The translations under genes and the position numbers were made by a program. 64,000 nt of DNA from Ichthyophis bannanicus. Lineage: Eukaryota; Chordata; Amphibia; Gymnophiona; Ichthyophiidae. The DNA is taken from contig CM066035.1 of assembly GCA_033557465.1 (NCBI GenBank), forward strand, positions 900,395,309-900,459,308, given 5' to 3'. Positions 22,832 to 35,070 of this stretch are shown one piece after another (within the stretch, counting starts at the first letter, position 1; each line of letters starts with the position of its first letter). Below the pieces are notes generated by a model. That model ran no database searches. It had not been told where the DNA came from and worked only from the letters and a program-made list of their open reading frames with translations.

Positions 22832-23710
22832 ATAATAGAGGAAAGCCGACAGTCACCCAAGAGCACATGGTTCGGAACAATATATCCTTGAAGGATACAA
22901 GCAAACGTTGGGGCATATCAACAGACAGGTTCCAATAAAGACAAAAGTAGCCCAAATGTCCTTATGTACAGAGCAGACAGAGCTTAAAGATTCCAAATTA
23001 CCCCTGCCTACTGATAACGAGATTAATATGAATAAAATACAGCCTCTAAAATCTTATATGCAAATGCCAGAAGTCTAAAAATTAAGATGGGAGAGTTAGA
23101 ATATATAGCACTAAATGAGAGATTAGATATGATTGGTATCTCAGAGACATGGTGGAAGGAGGACAACCTTTAGTGGGACTCAGTGATACCTGGGTACAAA
23201 CTATATCGTAATGATAAAGCAGATCAAATTGGTGGAGGGGTGCACTCTATGTTAGAAAAGGGCATTGAGTCACAATGGATTAAAGTTTTGCAGGAAAAGC
23301 GTAGTTACTCACCTGTAAAAGGTGTTCTCCAGGGACAGCAGGAATCAGTCCTCACATATGGGTGACGTCGGTGCCAATGGAGCCCTCATGCGGAGCAATT
23401 TCCCCAGCTTTCAAAGAAAGCCTTTGGGATTGCATCGCACATGCGCAGTCCCCTTCCCGCCCAAGGGTGCCATCTTGCTCAGTCAGGTGACATAGCTAAA
23501 AAGACAGCAAAAATGAGAAAAAATTAATCAAAGGACTGCAACTCCAGGGGAGGAGGGAGGGTCATGAGGACTGATTCCTGCTGTCCCTGGAGAACACCTG
23601 TTACAGGTGAGTAACTACACTTTCTCCAGGAAGAAGCAGGAAGTCAGTCCTCACATATGTGACTCCCTAGCTATAGGCTACTGAGAACCCATAGCTGAAA
23701 ATGGCTCCCT

Positions 23711-24840
23711 CTAGAAGAGCCGCAGCAGCAGTGATAGGATTTTTCTCCGAGAACACAACCCCCAGAGTAGCCTGACACCAAAGGGTCGGAGGGTAGGAGT
23801 TGCCTGAACCTCGAATAGGTTACGGAGTACCGCCTGACCGAAAACACTGTCCCACCGGGACTCTCTCTCCAGGCAGTAGTGGGCTGCAAAAGTCTGACTT
23901 GAAGACCAAGTTGCGGCCCGGCAGATGTCTGCCAACAGAACAGAGTGGTGGTTAGCCACTGATGTGGCCTTAGCCCTGACAGAGTGGGCCGTGATTCGGC
24001 CCTACAGCTGGAGGTCAGCTGCCCTGTACGCCCAGGCGATGCAGTCTCCCACCCAGGTGGATAACATGTGCTTGGAAACAGGTAGATCCAGTTTACTAGG
24101 GTCATAAGAGATGAAGAGCTGGGAAGCTCTCCGATGTCCCCGCGTATGCTCCAGGTAGAAGGCGAGCGCCCTCTTACAGTCCAGGGTATGCAGAACCGCA
24201 TCTGCCCTGCTGGTATGTGGCCTGGGGAAGAAGGTTGGAAGAACCACCTCTTGGTTAAGGTGAAATGAGGAAATCACCTTTGGAAGGAACTTGGGGTGAG
24301 TACGTAGGACCACTCTGTTTTTGTAAAACCGTGTATATGGTCTATCCGATACTAAAGCTTGCAGCTCGCTCACAAGTCGAGCAGACGTGAGCGCCACCAG
24401 AAAGAGTGCTTTCCGGGAAAGGAAGCGGAGATGACAGGTGGACATTGGTTCAAAAGGTGGGCAAGTAAGCCGCTGCAAGACCACATTTAAGTCCCACTCT
24501 GTCGCCGGTGGGCGAATTGGAGGCTTCAAGAGTAGGAGGCCTCTGAGGAATCGGGATACCAAAGGGTGAGCTGAAAGAGGTTGCCCATCCAATGGAGAGT
24601 GGTTAGCTGATAGCACACTCAGGTGGACCCTGACAGAGTTAGACTTGAGGCCTAACTCCGAGAGGTGGAGCAAGTGCTGCAATACCTGAGGTACTTGACA
24701 AGTGAACGGGTTCTCCTTCTTCTGGGCACACTACCCTTCAAATCTATGCCATTTGAACGCGTAGGATTTTCTAGTGGATTGCCTCCCAGAGGCCAGCAAC
24801 ACCTCCTCAACCTCCTTGGGAAGGCATAGAGGAGCAAGTA
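23711..24840 (-). pseudogene. DIRS C tyrosine recombinase
   Basis: The N-terminal part (about 24810-24740) reads RKSYAFKWHRFEG, followed by a stop and then the core from 24682. Catalytic blocks: Arg in TSARLVSELQALV, HxxR in AHSVRAKATS, and Tyr in FAAHYCLERES. A nonsense codon near 24000 (TAG where other copies have a Glu codon, after ADLQL) separates the Arg box from the HxxR and Tyr boxes; the frame otherwise continues to 23711. The enzyme would integrate the circular DIRS DNA (family knowledge). Confidence 0.8.
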
Positions 24841-25259
24841 CTACCCTCTCAGCAGCCAGGCCATTAAGTTGAGGGATCTGAGATTGGGGTGTAGCAAGGA
24901 ACCCTGTTCCTGGGTCAAGAGGTCAGGCTGCACCCCCAGTGGGAGTGGAGTTTCGACCGCCAGTTGAAAAAGAAGAGGGAACCAAGGCTGTCTGGGCCAC
25001 CTGGGGGCTACCAGGATGACCGAGGCCTTGTCCCGAAGAATCTTGAACAGAGTGCCTGCCACCAGAGGCATGGGTGGGAATGCATAGAGAAGGCCCTGTG
25101 CCCACGAGATAAGGAAAGCATCCGCCGCCATGCTCCGCGGCTGCCTCAAGCAGAACTGGGGCAACTGATGGTTTTGCAGACTAGCAAAGAGATCCATGGA
25201 TGGGAGAACCCAACGGTTGAAGATCCGCTGGGCTACATCCCAGTTCAGTTGCCATTTGT

Positions 25260-25302
25260 TTTTTTTATATTTAAATGTTTATTGATACACACATCAAAAA
25301 GC
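25260..25302 (-). mobile_element. 43-bp L1 tail insertion
   Basis: Flanked by an exact 14-bp duplication 'cagttgccatttgt' (25246-25259, 25303-25316). On minus it ends 'aataaacatttaaatat' plus an A-run, resembling the 3' end of the L1 at 6520-7632. An extremely 5'-truncated retrotransposition into DIRS C pol. Confidence 0.8.
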
Positions 25303-26191
25303 CAGTTGCCATTTGTGAGGCTGAAGAATCCTGCTCAACTTGTCGGCCAGGAGGTTCTCCTGACCTGGCAGATAAACTGCCTTTAGGGACATGTGATGTA
25401 CCACTGCAAAAGAGCAGAGGTCCAGAGTTTACTGGCATAGGATGTGAGATCCTGTGCCCCCCTGTTTGTTGATGAAGAACATTGCTATCTGATTGTCTGT
25501 ATCAGCACTGACTGATGTGCAAGAAGATGACAGAAGGCTTGAAGAGCTAGGCGGATAGCTCGAAGCTCTAGAAGATTGATCTGAAGTGCGGCCTCTCGCG
25601 AGGACCACAGACCCTGAGTGCATGAACCCTGGCAATGGGCACCCCAGCCCAGCAAGGAGGCATCTGTCGTCAGCACTCTGGTTTGAGAGGGAGGTTGGAA
25701 TGGTACTCCCTGAAGCAAGTTGGGGGGGGGGGGTGTGAAGCCACCATTGCAAGGCTGTCACTTGCAAATGGCTAGTCTGTCTCTGAGGCGGCCAGTGGCT
25801 TGCGTCCACTAGTCTCTGAGGCTCCCTTGAGCTGTGTGCATGTGGAATCAAGCAAATGGAGTTACATGCACCGTGGAGGCCATGTGGGGCCTAGGAGGCA
25901 TAGGAAGACCCTTGCAGAGACTTGAGGTTTGTGCTGGACCTGCTGTACCAAGTCCAGCAACCGCCTTGCCCTGTCCAGTGGTAGGTAAGCCCTTGCCTGA
26001 AGTGTGTCCAGTTGTGCCCCTATGAACTCCAAGTTCTGAGTGGGGAGTAAAGTGGACTTTTCGTGATTTATAACAAACCCTAGGTGCTGGAGCAGGGTGA
26101 CTGTGCGAGCACTGGCCTGCTGTGTCTCTTGTGCAGATTGGCCCCTTTCTAAATAAAAAGCTAAGTTAAGGAGAGACTGACTCCTGTATAT

Positions 26192-27584
26192 TGTCATGAG
26201 GTGCAGAGATCAGAGCCCGCGGAGACAGGAGATTTTGATCAGAATAAAGCTAACTTTGACAGCTCAGAAATAAACATGGAGGAGGGTTGGCATAGAAACT
26301 GTACACAAACCAATTCACGTAGTGCTAGGGAACGCCCAAACCAAAAGCTACCTCGTGGCTCATCAAGAGATAGGGGACAGCTGATAGGGGGCGGATTCCA
26401 AACAAATACCAAATGCAACACATTTAAAAATCCCTTACCTGAGAGAAGGGGCAAGGCAGCAAACACGGGCAAGGCAGCAAATACGGAGAAGGCAGCAAAC
26501 ACAGAGAGAGCAGCAAGCACAGGAAGTCCCAGTCATAGGAGAAGCCTTGAGAGAGAAAGCTTCAACGAGGAAGGAAGCTTTGAGAGACATGCTGACCAGA
26601 GGAGACTGGTAGGACGGTGCTGCGCTGTGAAGCCCAAGGGAGACTGCCTGGAAGAGCAGTACACGGCTGACCATTGCACCAGGGAGCTCTGCTGTCGTGG
26701 AAGCAGAGATAATTGCTCTGAAGCCCAGTTAAGGCAATTCCAGCCTTACAGCTCAAGGTACCCAGCAAGAGAGGATTATTTTCCTGAGGCTAATTTGTTG
26801 CCCAAAAGGAAAGCTAAGCAAACACGAGGAGAAGAGTTTTTTCCCGTGCAAAGCTGTGTTCAAGGGAGGAAGCTTGGAAGAAACTTGTTGGAAGGTAGGA
26901 GTATTCTCCCTAATAGCAGGAAAGAAGAGTATAGCCAAATTCCCTGCACTTACCAGGAACTCTGTGACTCAGTTGAGAGAAACAGCAGCAATTACGGTAA
27001 ATACCCATACTCCTCTAAGCTGTTGGGGGAAGGAAATACCTTAGGCTATAGAGAGGAACCCGGCAGGCAAGATAAAGGTTTCAGCCCACGGGAAACCAGT
27101 CAAGACATTGAACACATGCAATGTGATTTTTATGAGGACCCGGACACTGAGGTATTTATGGATTGTACATATACTTTTTCTGACAGCATACAATCTTTGT
27201 GTTAAAGTGCTACAAGGGCTGTTTCACAGGAGAAAACAGACAAAAGGAGTTTTGGGAAAGCAACTGTTTTCTTTGCATTTTTCATTTCTTTTTGGCTGAA
27301 GATAAGCATTGCCTGAGTTCAAGTTAATTCTTTGTTTGTAGTTCCAGATGCATGGTCTTTGTGTTACCTTGTTTTCATGGTTTAAGAATCCAACCCTGGG
27401 AAGGGAAATAAATCCTATCTGACCTTATCACTCTGACTGCAACTACTTATTTCTACTGGCTGTGGAACTACATTACCCAGAAGGCTCTGCTAAGCCTCAT
27501 TATAATATTCCACAGTTATCAAGGAACTTTACCTCGCTCACTTTTCTTCATGCCCATGGCCTTTGGGAGGGTGAGCGGGCGACA
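26192..27584 (+). mobile_element. Solo LTR candidate, 1393 bp
   Basis: Begins 'tgtcatgagg' and ends 'gagcgggcgaca' (TG...CA), flanked by a 4-bp duplication ATAT (26188-26191, 27585-27588). A polyadenylation-type 'aataaa' lies at about 27408. No primer-binding site, gag or pol is attached, so it fits a solo LTR. Which LTR family it belongs to is unknown. It also contains an unexpectedly long ORF. Confidence 0.55.
26276..27205 (+). CDS. Hypothetical 309-aa ORF inside the LTR
   Basis: ATG at 26276 (NMEEGWHRN); the open frame extends upstream to at least 26201 without ATG. I recognise no family. The product is very hydrophilic (rich in Ser, Arg, Glu), with a short internal repeat GKAANT/EKAANT/ERAAST encoded by an approximately 18-bp tandem repeat at 26447-26520. 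Cysteines are scattered; no signal peptide or membrane segment is visible. It may be a chance opening in an LTR, or a real LTR-encoded product. Confidence 0.3.
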   Translation: MEEGWHRNCTQTNSRSARERPNQKLPRGSSRDRGQLIGGGFQTNTKCNTFKNPLPERRGKAANTGKAANTEKAANTERAASTGSPSHRRSLERESFNEEGSFERHADQRRLVGRCCAVKPKGDCLEEQYTADHCTRELCCRGSRDNCSEAQLRQFQPYSSRYPAREDYFPEANLLPKRKAKQTRGEEFFPVQSCVQGRKLGRNLLEGRSILPNSRKEEYSQIPCTYQELCDSVERNSSNYGKYPYSSKLLGEGNTLGYREEPGRQDKGFSPRETSQDIEHMQCDFYEDPDTEVFMDCTYTFSDSIQSLC

Positions 27585-28168
27585 ATATATGTAAATACAA
27601 AGTTAAGTTGACCCTCAAGTTGTTTGTACAATTGTTCCTTGTAAATAGTAAATACCACTGTTCCATGTAAAAGTTATTCAACTGTTAACTGTAAACCGCC
27701 CTTGATCTCTGGAAGGGGCGGTATAGAAGAAATGCAAAAATAAATAAATAAATAAGCGAGCCAGTCGTCCAGGTATGGAAAGATGAAGACTCCCTGGCTT
27801 CTGAGGAAGGCCGCCACCACTGCTAGGCATTTGATAAATACTGTGGGAGCGGAAGCTAGGCCAAAGGGAAGCACCTTGTACTGGAAGTGGTTTCTTCCGA
27901 CCACAAACCTGAGGTATTGTCTGTGGTCTGGGTGTATGAGAATGTGAGTATAAGCATCATTTAAATCTAAGGAGCATAGCCAGTCTCCCTGGTGGAGGTA
28001 AGGCAGTAGGATCCCAAGGGAAAGCATCTTGAACTTTTCCCTCACCAGGAACTTGTTCAGATTTCGCAAGTCCAGGATGGGGCGTAGGCCTCCTTTTCTT
28101 TTTAGTATGAGGAAATACCTGGAGTAGAAGCCTTGCCCCTGCAGGTGGTGGAGCACTGGTTCCACCGC

Positions 28169-30335
28169 CTAATCCTTTAGCAGACCTGTCAACTCCTGCA
28201 GGAGGAGGTTCCTGTGAAGAGGAGGCCTGAGAGGCTCTCCTGGGAAAAAGGAGGTGGGCACCTGGTTGAAATGAAGTAAATAGCCCTGCTGGACTACTTT
28301 CAAAACCCAGGCGTCGGTAGTAATGGCTGGCCACCTGTGAGCATACAGAGCCAGTCTTCCTCCTGTACAGGGCCAAACCACTGGTGGGAGAGGAGCTATG
28401 CACTGGGAGTCAAAAAACCCCTCCCGTCTGGGTAGGAGCCGGAGCTGGAGGCTTGGGGGTCTTTGGCTTACATGGGCCATGCCCCTGTCCTCTGGCCTGC
28501 TGCCCCTGTTGGGGAGCTGGGGTGGCCTGGTAAGTGGGGTAGTTTCTGTAAGCCGTACCCTTCCTCGAGAAAAAGGGCTTTCTCCCCCCCCCCCCCCCGA
28601 GGCCTTCTTCTTGTGAGAAGATGCAGATGTCTTCTTCGACAACCTTGTCCGGGTCAAGTACTCGGACTCGATTTCTGCAGCTTTTTCAGTCATGGGTTTC
28701 CCGAAGAGGTTGTCTCCTTGGCACGGGACATCGACCAACTTGTCCTGAACCCATGGCTCCAGGTCCGACGACATCAGCCAGGCCTGACGGCGTGCACTGA
28801 TGCCAGCCGCGGCTATTCGGGCCGAAGCCTCGAAGCCATCGTAAGTTGCTTGAATGAGCACTCTCGGATCCCCGTGGACAAGGCTTTGAAGCGCTGCAAG
28901 GGTTCCTCGGATACACTAGCCGAGAACCCGGCAATCTCCTTTGCCAGGTCCTGCAAGTACATGCCCATGTACAGCTGGTAAGTTTGGATACGGCGTGACA
29001 GCATCGAGCCCTGGTAGCACTTTCTGCCAAGGGCGTCCAGGTTACGGACCAAGGAGTGCGTCTTTTGGCTTTTCAGCCGTTGCATGGCCGATTCCACAAC
29101 CATGGAGTTGTGTGGCAGCTGCCCTTTCTGGAACCCAGGACTCTTGCAGACTCGATAGATGTAATCAACCCGCTTACTGAGCACCGGCATCGAGGTCGGG
29201 GACTCCCACATGCAGAGCATCAGCCATTCCAACATCGGAGGCACAGGTACAGTAAGGGCCTCTTTCGGGGGAGAGTCATACTAGAGGGCATCGAGCTCCT
29301 CGGCTCGAGGCTCCTCCTCGGCGTCCACAGGGAATACCAAAGCCTTGGCCATGTCCCTTACGAAGTCTGAGAACCGAGTGTCCTCCGGAGGGGACCTATT
29401 CCGAGGATCCGAACCCGAAGAGTATGATGGGATACACTGGGTTCGGTAGGTGTCTGGGGAGTCTTCCTCCTCAGTCTCCCATGCTGAGTCCTCCAATGGG
29501 CTCCAGCCTCGAGGGCTTTGAGCCCGACCGCCCCGATGCCGAGGGTACCGGCGTCGATGACCTCGGTCCCGAATGGGAGGTCTAGGGGGACCTTGGCTGA
29601 GGATCGACTCGAGACCTGATCGACTCAAGGATCGGCTCGGCCTCCGGTGTCGACTTCGATGTCGAAGTCCCGGTGGTTGGGGCGGATGGACCGGCGAGAC
29701 CGGCCATCAGCACCCGCTGCTGCTCCATGAAGGCAGCCATGCTGATCTCCAGGGCCGCCAGCCTGAGACCGAGCTCAGAAGGCTCCGCAGCTCCAGGCTC
29801 GGGTCCTGACGTCGTCGGGCCCAACGCTGGCTCTCCCGGAGGAGAGTCCACGAGGACAACAGACATTACCTTGTCCGACGTCTCCGGCTCCTTGCGAGGT
29901 TGTTTAGCCAGCCGCTCTGACTCCGAGGACCCGGGGCGGCCGTCCGGGCTCCATGGCCTGGAACCCGAGGGCCCAAGCCGATCAGAGGCATCTAGCGATG
30001 CTGCCCTCATGAGTTTCTTCTTCCTCCGGTGTTCACTGGAGGGAGACCCCCACTCAGAAGACCCACGACGGTGCTCGGGCTCCGATTCCCAAAATGTCGA
30101 GGCTTCTGACGAGGTATGGGCCCGGGCGGATGCGGACTCAGGAAAAATCCTGTCACGCTGATGCTGCCTGCTCTTCAAAGATTTTGAAGACATCTTATCA
30201 CATGGCCCACAGACCACCGGGTCATGGTCAGGGCCGAAGCTTCGGAGGCAGAAGTCGTGTGTGTCAGTGAGAGACATCAACTTCTTACACTGATCACACT
30301 TTTTCAACCCACTGGCAGGGCCCCTGCGAGGTCAA
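28169..30335 (-). pseudogene. gag: DIRS C Gag-like ORF, frameshifted
   Basis: The N-terminus reads PASGLKKCDQCKKL, then DFCLRSFGPDHDP and CGPC; equivalent to PASGFKKCTKC in DIRS D-F. The initiating ATG is not evident. Open segments are 30307-29582, 29628-29281, 29244-28813 and 28861-28169 in alternating frames. Conserved C-terminal blocks are SPGFQKGQLPHNSMVVE, QLYMGMYLQDLAKE and IAAAGISARRQAWL. The sequence diverges from the DIRS D-F gags, so it is a separate DIRS subfamily. A C-run lies at 28586-28598. Confidence 0.75.
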
Positions 30336-33289
30336 ACAACCGGGCTGCCAGTGAAAAATAAAAAGAGCACAAACGCTAGTCACGAAGGACAAAAACAAAA
30401 AATATGACCGGACTCGATACCGGTGTACTGAGCTGAAGTGGGAAGGGGAATCTGTGTCGACCGGGAAGCTGACAAAAATAAATCAACTTTTCTACTTTTT
30501 CCACAGTGAAAATAGGACCACGTCCGTTGGGCTCCATGGAAAATAGAAGACTGAGCAAGATGGCACCCTTGGGCGGGAAGGGGAGCACGCATGCACGATA
30601 CAATCCCAAAGGCTTTCTTTGAAAGCTGGGGAATTGCTCCGCACAAGGACTCCATCAGCGCCAACCTCACCCATATGCGAGGACAGACTTCCTGCTTGTT
30701 CCTGGAGAACAAAATTCACTGTAGAATCTCTATGGATTGAAATTCCATGTAAAAAGGGGAAGGGGAAAGCGAAGGCAGTGGGGGTGACCGCCTGGCCAGA
30801 ATGAACAGATGGATGATGAAATGTTCAAAGAAATCAGGGAAGCTAACAAAAGATACAGCACAGTAATAATAATGGGTGATTTCAATTAACCCAGTATCGA
30901 CTTGGGTCGGGGTCACCACAGGACATGCTAGGGAGATAAATGACTGCTTCTTGGAGCAGCTGGTTCATGAACCGACCAGAGAGGAAGCCATTTTGAACCT
31001 AGTCTTAGTGGAATACGAGATTTGGTGCAAGAGATTAGGGTGTTGGGGTCACTTGGCAATAGTGATCATAGCAAGATCACATTTAATTTAATTAATGTAG
31101 GAAGGAAATCCACAGTACTACCCTTTCAACCTTTAAAAGGGAGACTATGATAAAATGAGGACAATAGTTAAGAAAAAACTAAAAGGAGCAGCTGCAAAGG
31201 TTAAAGATTTACATCAAGCATGGGTGGTGTTTAAAAATAGTATCTTGGAAGTACAGACCAGCTGTATTCCACGCTTTAAGAAAAGTGGAAGGCAGTCCAA
31301 AAAACTGCCAGCATGGTTTAAAGGTGAGGTCAGAAATGCTGTTGCCAAAAAAGTATCTTTCAGGAAATGGAAAAAGGAGCCAAATGACGAAAAATGTAAA
31401 CAATATAAGCACTGGCAAGTTAGATGCAAGGCACTGATAAGGAAGGCAAAGAGAGAATTTGAGAAGAAGCTTGCTGTGGAAGCAAAAATGTGTAATTAAG
31501 TGTACTTTTTTATTTGTAGAAAAGATCTGTGAAAGACTCAGTTGGACCATTAAATGATAGAGGGGTAAAAGGGGCACTAAGAAGGGACAAGGACATAGAG
31601 AGACTGAATGAATTCTTTGCTTTGGTCTTTACTGAGGAAGATGTAGGGATGTTATCCATGACTGAAATGGTATTTAAAGGTGATGCTGCAGAAGAACTGA
31701 AAGAAATATCGATACACCGGGAAGATGTATTACAACTATTTGATAAACTATAAGAGTAGCAAATCATTTGGACTGGATGGTATATATCCAAGGGTGTTGA
31801 AAGAAATGAAATATGAGATTGCAGACCCACAATTAGTAATCTGTGAACTATCATTAAAATCATCTGTAATACCTGAAGATTGGAGGACGGCCAATGTAAC
31901 ACCAATTTTTAAAAAGGGTTCCAGGGGCGATCCGGGAAACTACAGACCAGTGAGTCTGACATCAGTACTGAGAAAAATGGTAGAAACGACTATAAAGAAC
32001 AAAATTACTGAACATGTAGATAGTCATGGTTTAATGGGAGACAGGCAACATGGCTTTAGCCAAGGAAGGTCTTGTCTTACTAATCTGTTGTTTTTTTGAA
32101 GGTGCGAATAAACAGGTAGACAAAGGTGAGTTGGTTGATATAGTATATTTGGATTTTCAGAAAGCCTTTGAGAAGGTCCCTCATGAGAGACTCTTGGCGA
32201 AATTAAAAAGTTATGGAATAGGAGGCAGTGTACTATTGTGGATCAGGGACTGGTTAAAAGACAGAAAGCAGAGTGTAGACCTAATAGACAATTTTCCCAA
32301 TGAAGAAAGGTGAATAGTGGAGTACCCCAGGGATCTGTGCTAGGTCCTCTGCTTTTTAACGTATTTGTAAATGACCTGGAGATGGGAATAACGAGTGAGA
32401 CAATCATATTTGTAGATGACACAAAATTATTTGAAGTTTTTAAAACCCAAGAGGATTGTGAAAAATTGCAAGAGGACCTTGATAAATTGGAAGACTGGGC
32501 ATCCAAATGGCAGATGAAATTTAATGTGGTTGGAGTGCAAAGTTATGCACCTAAGAAAGGACCCCCCAAACTGTGGTTACAGGATGCAAGGTTCCACATT
32601 AGTAACCATCACCCATGAAAAAGATATAGGCGTCATCATGGATAACATGTTGAAACCCTCTACACAGTGTGCAACGGCGACCAAGAAAGCAAATAGAATG
32701 CTAGGAATCATAAGGAAAGGAATGGAGAATAAAACCAAGGATATTATAATGCCTCTGTATCATTCCATGGTGCATTCGCATCTTGAATATTTTGTGCAAT
32801 TCTGGTCACCGTATCTTAAAAAGGATATAGCGTTATTAGACCCTCACTTGGTGTGCAGCTTGTCATGCTGTGAGGGCTTCTGTGTATCAGTGATGCTGAG
32901 GGCTAAGCTATTGGTAGTTTAACTACTGGCAGGGTCTCCCAAGATGGACTGGTCTCAGCTGAGGTGCCAGACGAAGACAAACCACCCATCTGTGCAGTAG
33001 CAGAATGGGACAGTGTTGACAGCGAAGGATCACATTTCTGTGACAACGGCAACAACACTAAACTTATACTGCGCGGTGGAAAGGCCCGGCAATCTACTTC
33101 TGTATCTTGCCATGAAAACCCAATGGATAGTGACAACAAAACAAATTGCACTATAGTGCTGGAAGATGAGACCCCCAAGTCGGAAGGCACTCAACTAGCT
33201 ACTAGGGAAGTGCTGAAGACTTTTCAGAGTAAAGTCAGCATTTATGATGTGGTTGGATCAAAGCCTTCGGGACATCTTACTGCTGATGT

Positions 33290-34540
33290 AGCTGCGCATG
33301 AAATGAGAGTCAGAAGCTGTAAAGATATCTTACACATTGGAACATGGAACGTATGAAGCATGAACCAAGGGAAGTTGGAGGTGGTCAAGAATGAAATGGA
33401 ATTTGTACAACTTAATCTGTTGGGTGTCAGCGAACTGAAATGGACTGTCATCGGGCACTTTGCATCAGATGATCACATGGTCTACTATGCTGGAAATGAA
33501 AGACAAAGAAGAAATGGTGTTGCATTTATAATAAAGAAGAAACTTGCAAGACGAGGAATGCCTATCAACACAACTATAATTCAAGTATATGCCCCAACAA
33601 CAGCTGCAGAAGAGGATGAAATTGAAGAGTTCTATGAACAAGTTCAAGCTGAAATTGACAGAACATGCAAAAAGGATATCCTGATAGTCATGGGTGACTG
33701 GAACGCAAAAGTTGGCAACAAAGAAGAAGGCAAAGTGGTTAGAAAATATTGACTTGGCAACAGAAATGAAGCTGGAGAAAGACTGATAGAATTCTACAGG
33801 ACCAACAATATATTCATCTCAACCACTTTCTTCTAGCAACACAAGCGGCAACTGTACACATGGACTTCACCCAATGGATTATACAAAAATCAAATTGACT
33901 ACATCTTGGAAGTCAACGATGGAAAAGCTCTGTAACATCAACAAAGACAAAACCTGGAGCTAACTGTGGTACAGATCATCAACTACTAGCATGCAAACTC
34001 AAGCTAAAGTTGAAAAAGAGCAAACCACTCATGAATGCAGCAAAATATGACCTTGAGAATATACCACTGGAATTTAAAGACTGCCCACAAAATTGATTTG
34101 CTGCTTTAGATACAAATGACAGAGCTCCAGAAGAGTTATGGAATGACATCAAGAAGGTTGTGTTGGAAGAAAGCGAGAAGTCTCTACAAAAGGTGAAAAA
34201 GTAAAAACGGCTAAAAAGGATGATGGAAGAAACTCTGAAAATTGCCCTGAAATGCAGAGAAGCTAAAGCCAGAGGAGAAAAAGACAATGGCAGAACTCAA
34301 CAGAGATTTCCAACGTGCAGCAAGACAGGACAAGGAAATGTACTATAATAATACATGCAAGGAAATAGAAGCAGAAACTATTAGAGGAAGAACAAGATCA
34401 ACTTTCCTAAAGCTATGAGAGTTAAAGAAAAAATTCCAGCCTCGAATTGGAATGTTACAAGATGCTTAAGGTTCTATGTTGAATGATGCTGGGAAGATGA
34501 AGAAAAGGTGGAAAGAATATACAGAGTTTTTATATGATAA
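33290..34540 (+). pseudogene. RTE AP-endonuclease domain
   Basis: Reads IGTWNV, stop, SMNQGKLEVVKNEME (33333-33400; TGA replaces the expected Arg codon, a CpG transition). Then LNLLGVSELKWTVIG, DDHMVYYAGNERQRRNGVAF, TTIIQVYAPTTAAEEDE, ILIVMGDWNAKVGN, YTWTSPNGLYKNQIDYIL and the GTDHQLL segment. These are the ordered blocks of the RTE endonuclease. An upstream open frame (32964-33356) precedes it. Several stops and frameshifts follow. Confidence 0.8.
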
Positions 34541-34590
34541 AGATCAAGTGGACCAACAGCCATTTTAACTTGAACCCTATGATCCGGAAC

Positions 34591-35070
34591 CATTGGTTCA
34601 AAAATAACAAAATCCAATATACCATATATACAGATGACATTATGATATACACCCCTATCAACCTCGACAACCCAGACTACACTACGGAATATCCAACTGC
34701 CTGCAACAGATGACAAGCTCGCTCATGGAAACAACTTAACAATAAACTATAAGACAGAAGCGCTAATCATCACCAAAAACGCAAACTTCAACCCTCCCAA
34801 AGAACTCAAACTGAACATCTCAATACAAATAAAACCTGAAATAAAATACCTAGGTATAACTCTCGACAAAGAACTAAACCTTAAATCTCACATAGACAAA
34901 ACCACAAGGAACGCATACGTCAAAATGAGAACCATAAGACGCCTAAAACCAATCCTCTCACATGAGCACTCATAACCCCCATCTTAGACTACTGCAACCC
35001 CATCTACCTTGGACTCCCAAAACAGACTACCCGACCACTCCAAATGGCACAAAACACAGCAGCAAGAATA
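34591..35070 (+). mobile_element. L2-like LINE fragment
   Basis: Frames read YTDDIMIYTPI (RT catalytic-type YTDD), IKPEIKYLGITLDKELNLKS, ILDYCNPIYLGLP and MAQNTAARI, the ordered blocks of L2-like RT and its C-terminus. It is cut by DIRS D at 35071; its continuation is not found beyond 57359, where RTE sequence resumes. Confidence 0.65.

Larger units (their letters stand above)
26150..27757 (+). mobile_element. L2/SINE-type tail within DIRS C, itself split by an LTR
   Basis: The flanks 26150-26191 and 27589-27757 are foreign to DIRS pol. The right part ends with 'gtaaaccgcccttgatctc', 'ggggcggtatagaag' and AAATAAAT repeats, the same 3' hairpin-and-tail layout as the SINEs here. The left limit is approximate. 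Confidence 0.55.
24841..28165 (-). pseudogene. pol: DIRS C RT-RNase H, interrupted
   Basis: The RT N-half (28165-27757) has GFYSRYFLILKRKGGLRPIL, LCSLDLNDAYTHIL, VLPFGLASAP and the catalytic FPYLDDWL. The reading then enters the inserted sequence. It resumes at about 26150 (GQSAQETQQASARTVTLLQ, LEFIGAQLDTLQARAYLPLD). RNase H follows (25851-25429): LLTTDASLLGWGAHC, LLELRAIRLAL, MFFINKQGGTGS. The end (25197-24841) has LFASLQNHQLPQFC and LISWAQGLLYAFPP. Frames change several times. Confidence 0.8.
23297..30710 (-). mobile_element. DIRS element C (third gag type), inserted in CR1 ORF2
   Basis: The left tip 'aagcgtagttactcacctg' and right tip 'cctgcttgttcctggag' bound it. The ITRs are at 23340-23460 and 30560-30690 ('cccaaaggctttctttgaaag' and its inverse). 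Gene order on minus: gag, RT-RNase H, tyrosine recombinase, then the 3' terminal region. Removing a composite insertion (about 26150-27757) and a 43-bp L1 tail leaves about 5.75 kb, the size of the other full copies. Multiple frameshifts. Confidence 0.85.
23035..32600 (+). pseudogene. CR1 ORF2, endonuclease and RT, disrupted
   Basis: The endonuclease begins near 23090 (LDMIGISETWW, IPGYKLYRNDKADQIGGG) and is cut by DIRS C at 23297. It resumes at 30711 (FTVESLWI; IIMGDFN; GNSDHSKITFNLI). The linker (31155-31500) and RT (31740-32600) follow: VIPEDWRTANVTPIFKKG, YRPVSLTSV, NSGVPQGSVLGPLLF, then FVDDTKLF at about 32408, the catalytic box (usual CR1 form FADD). Several stops and frameshifts are present. 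The C-terminus lies beyond the RTE at 57752-58136 (LFKTNTGKYFFTQRIIKLWN). Confidence 0.85.
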
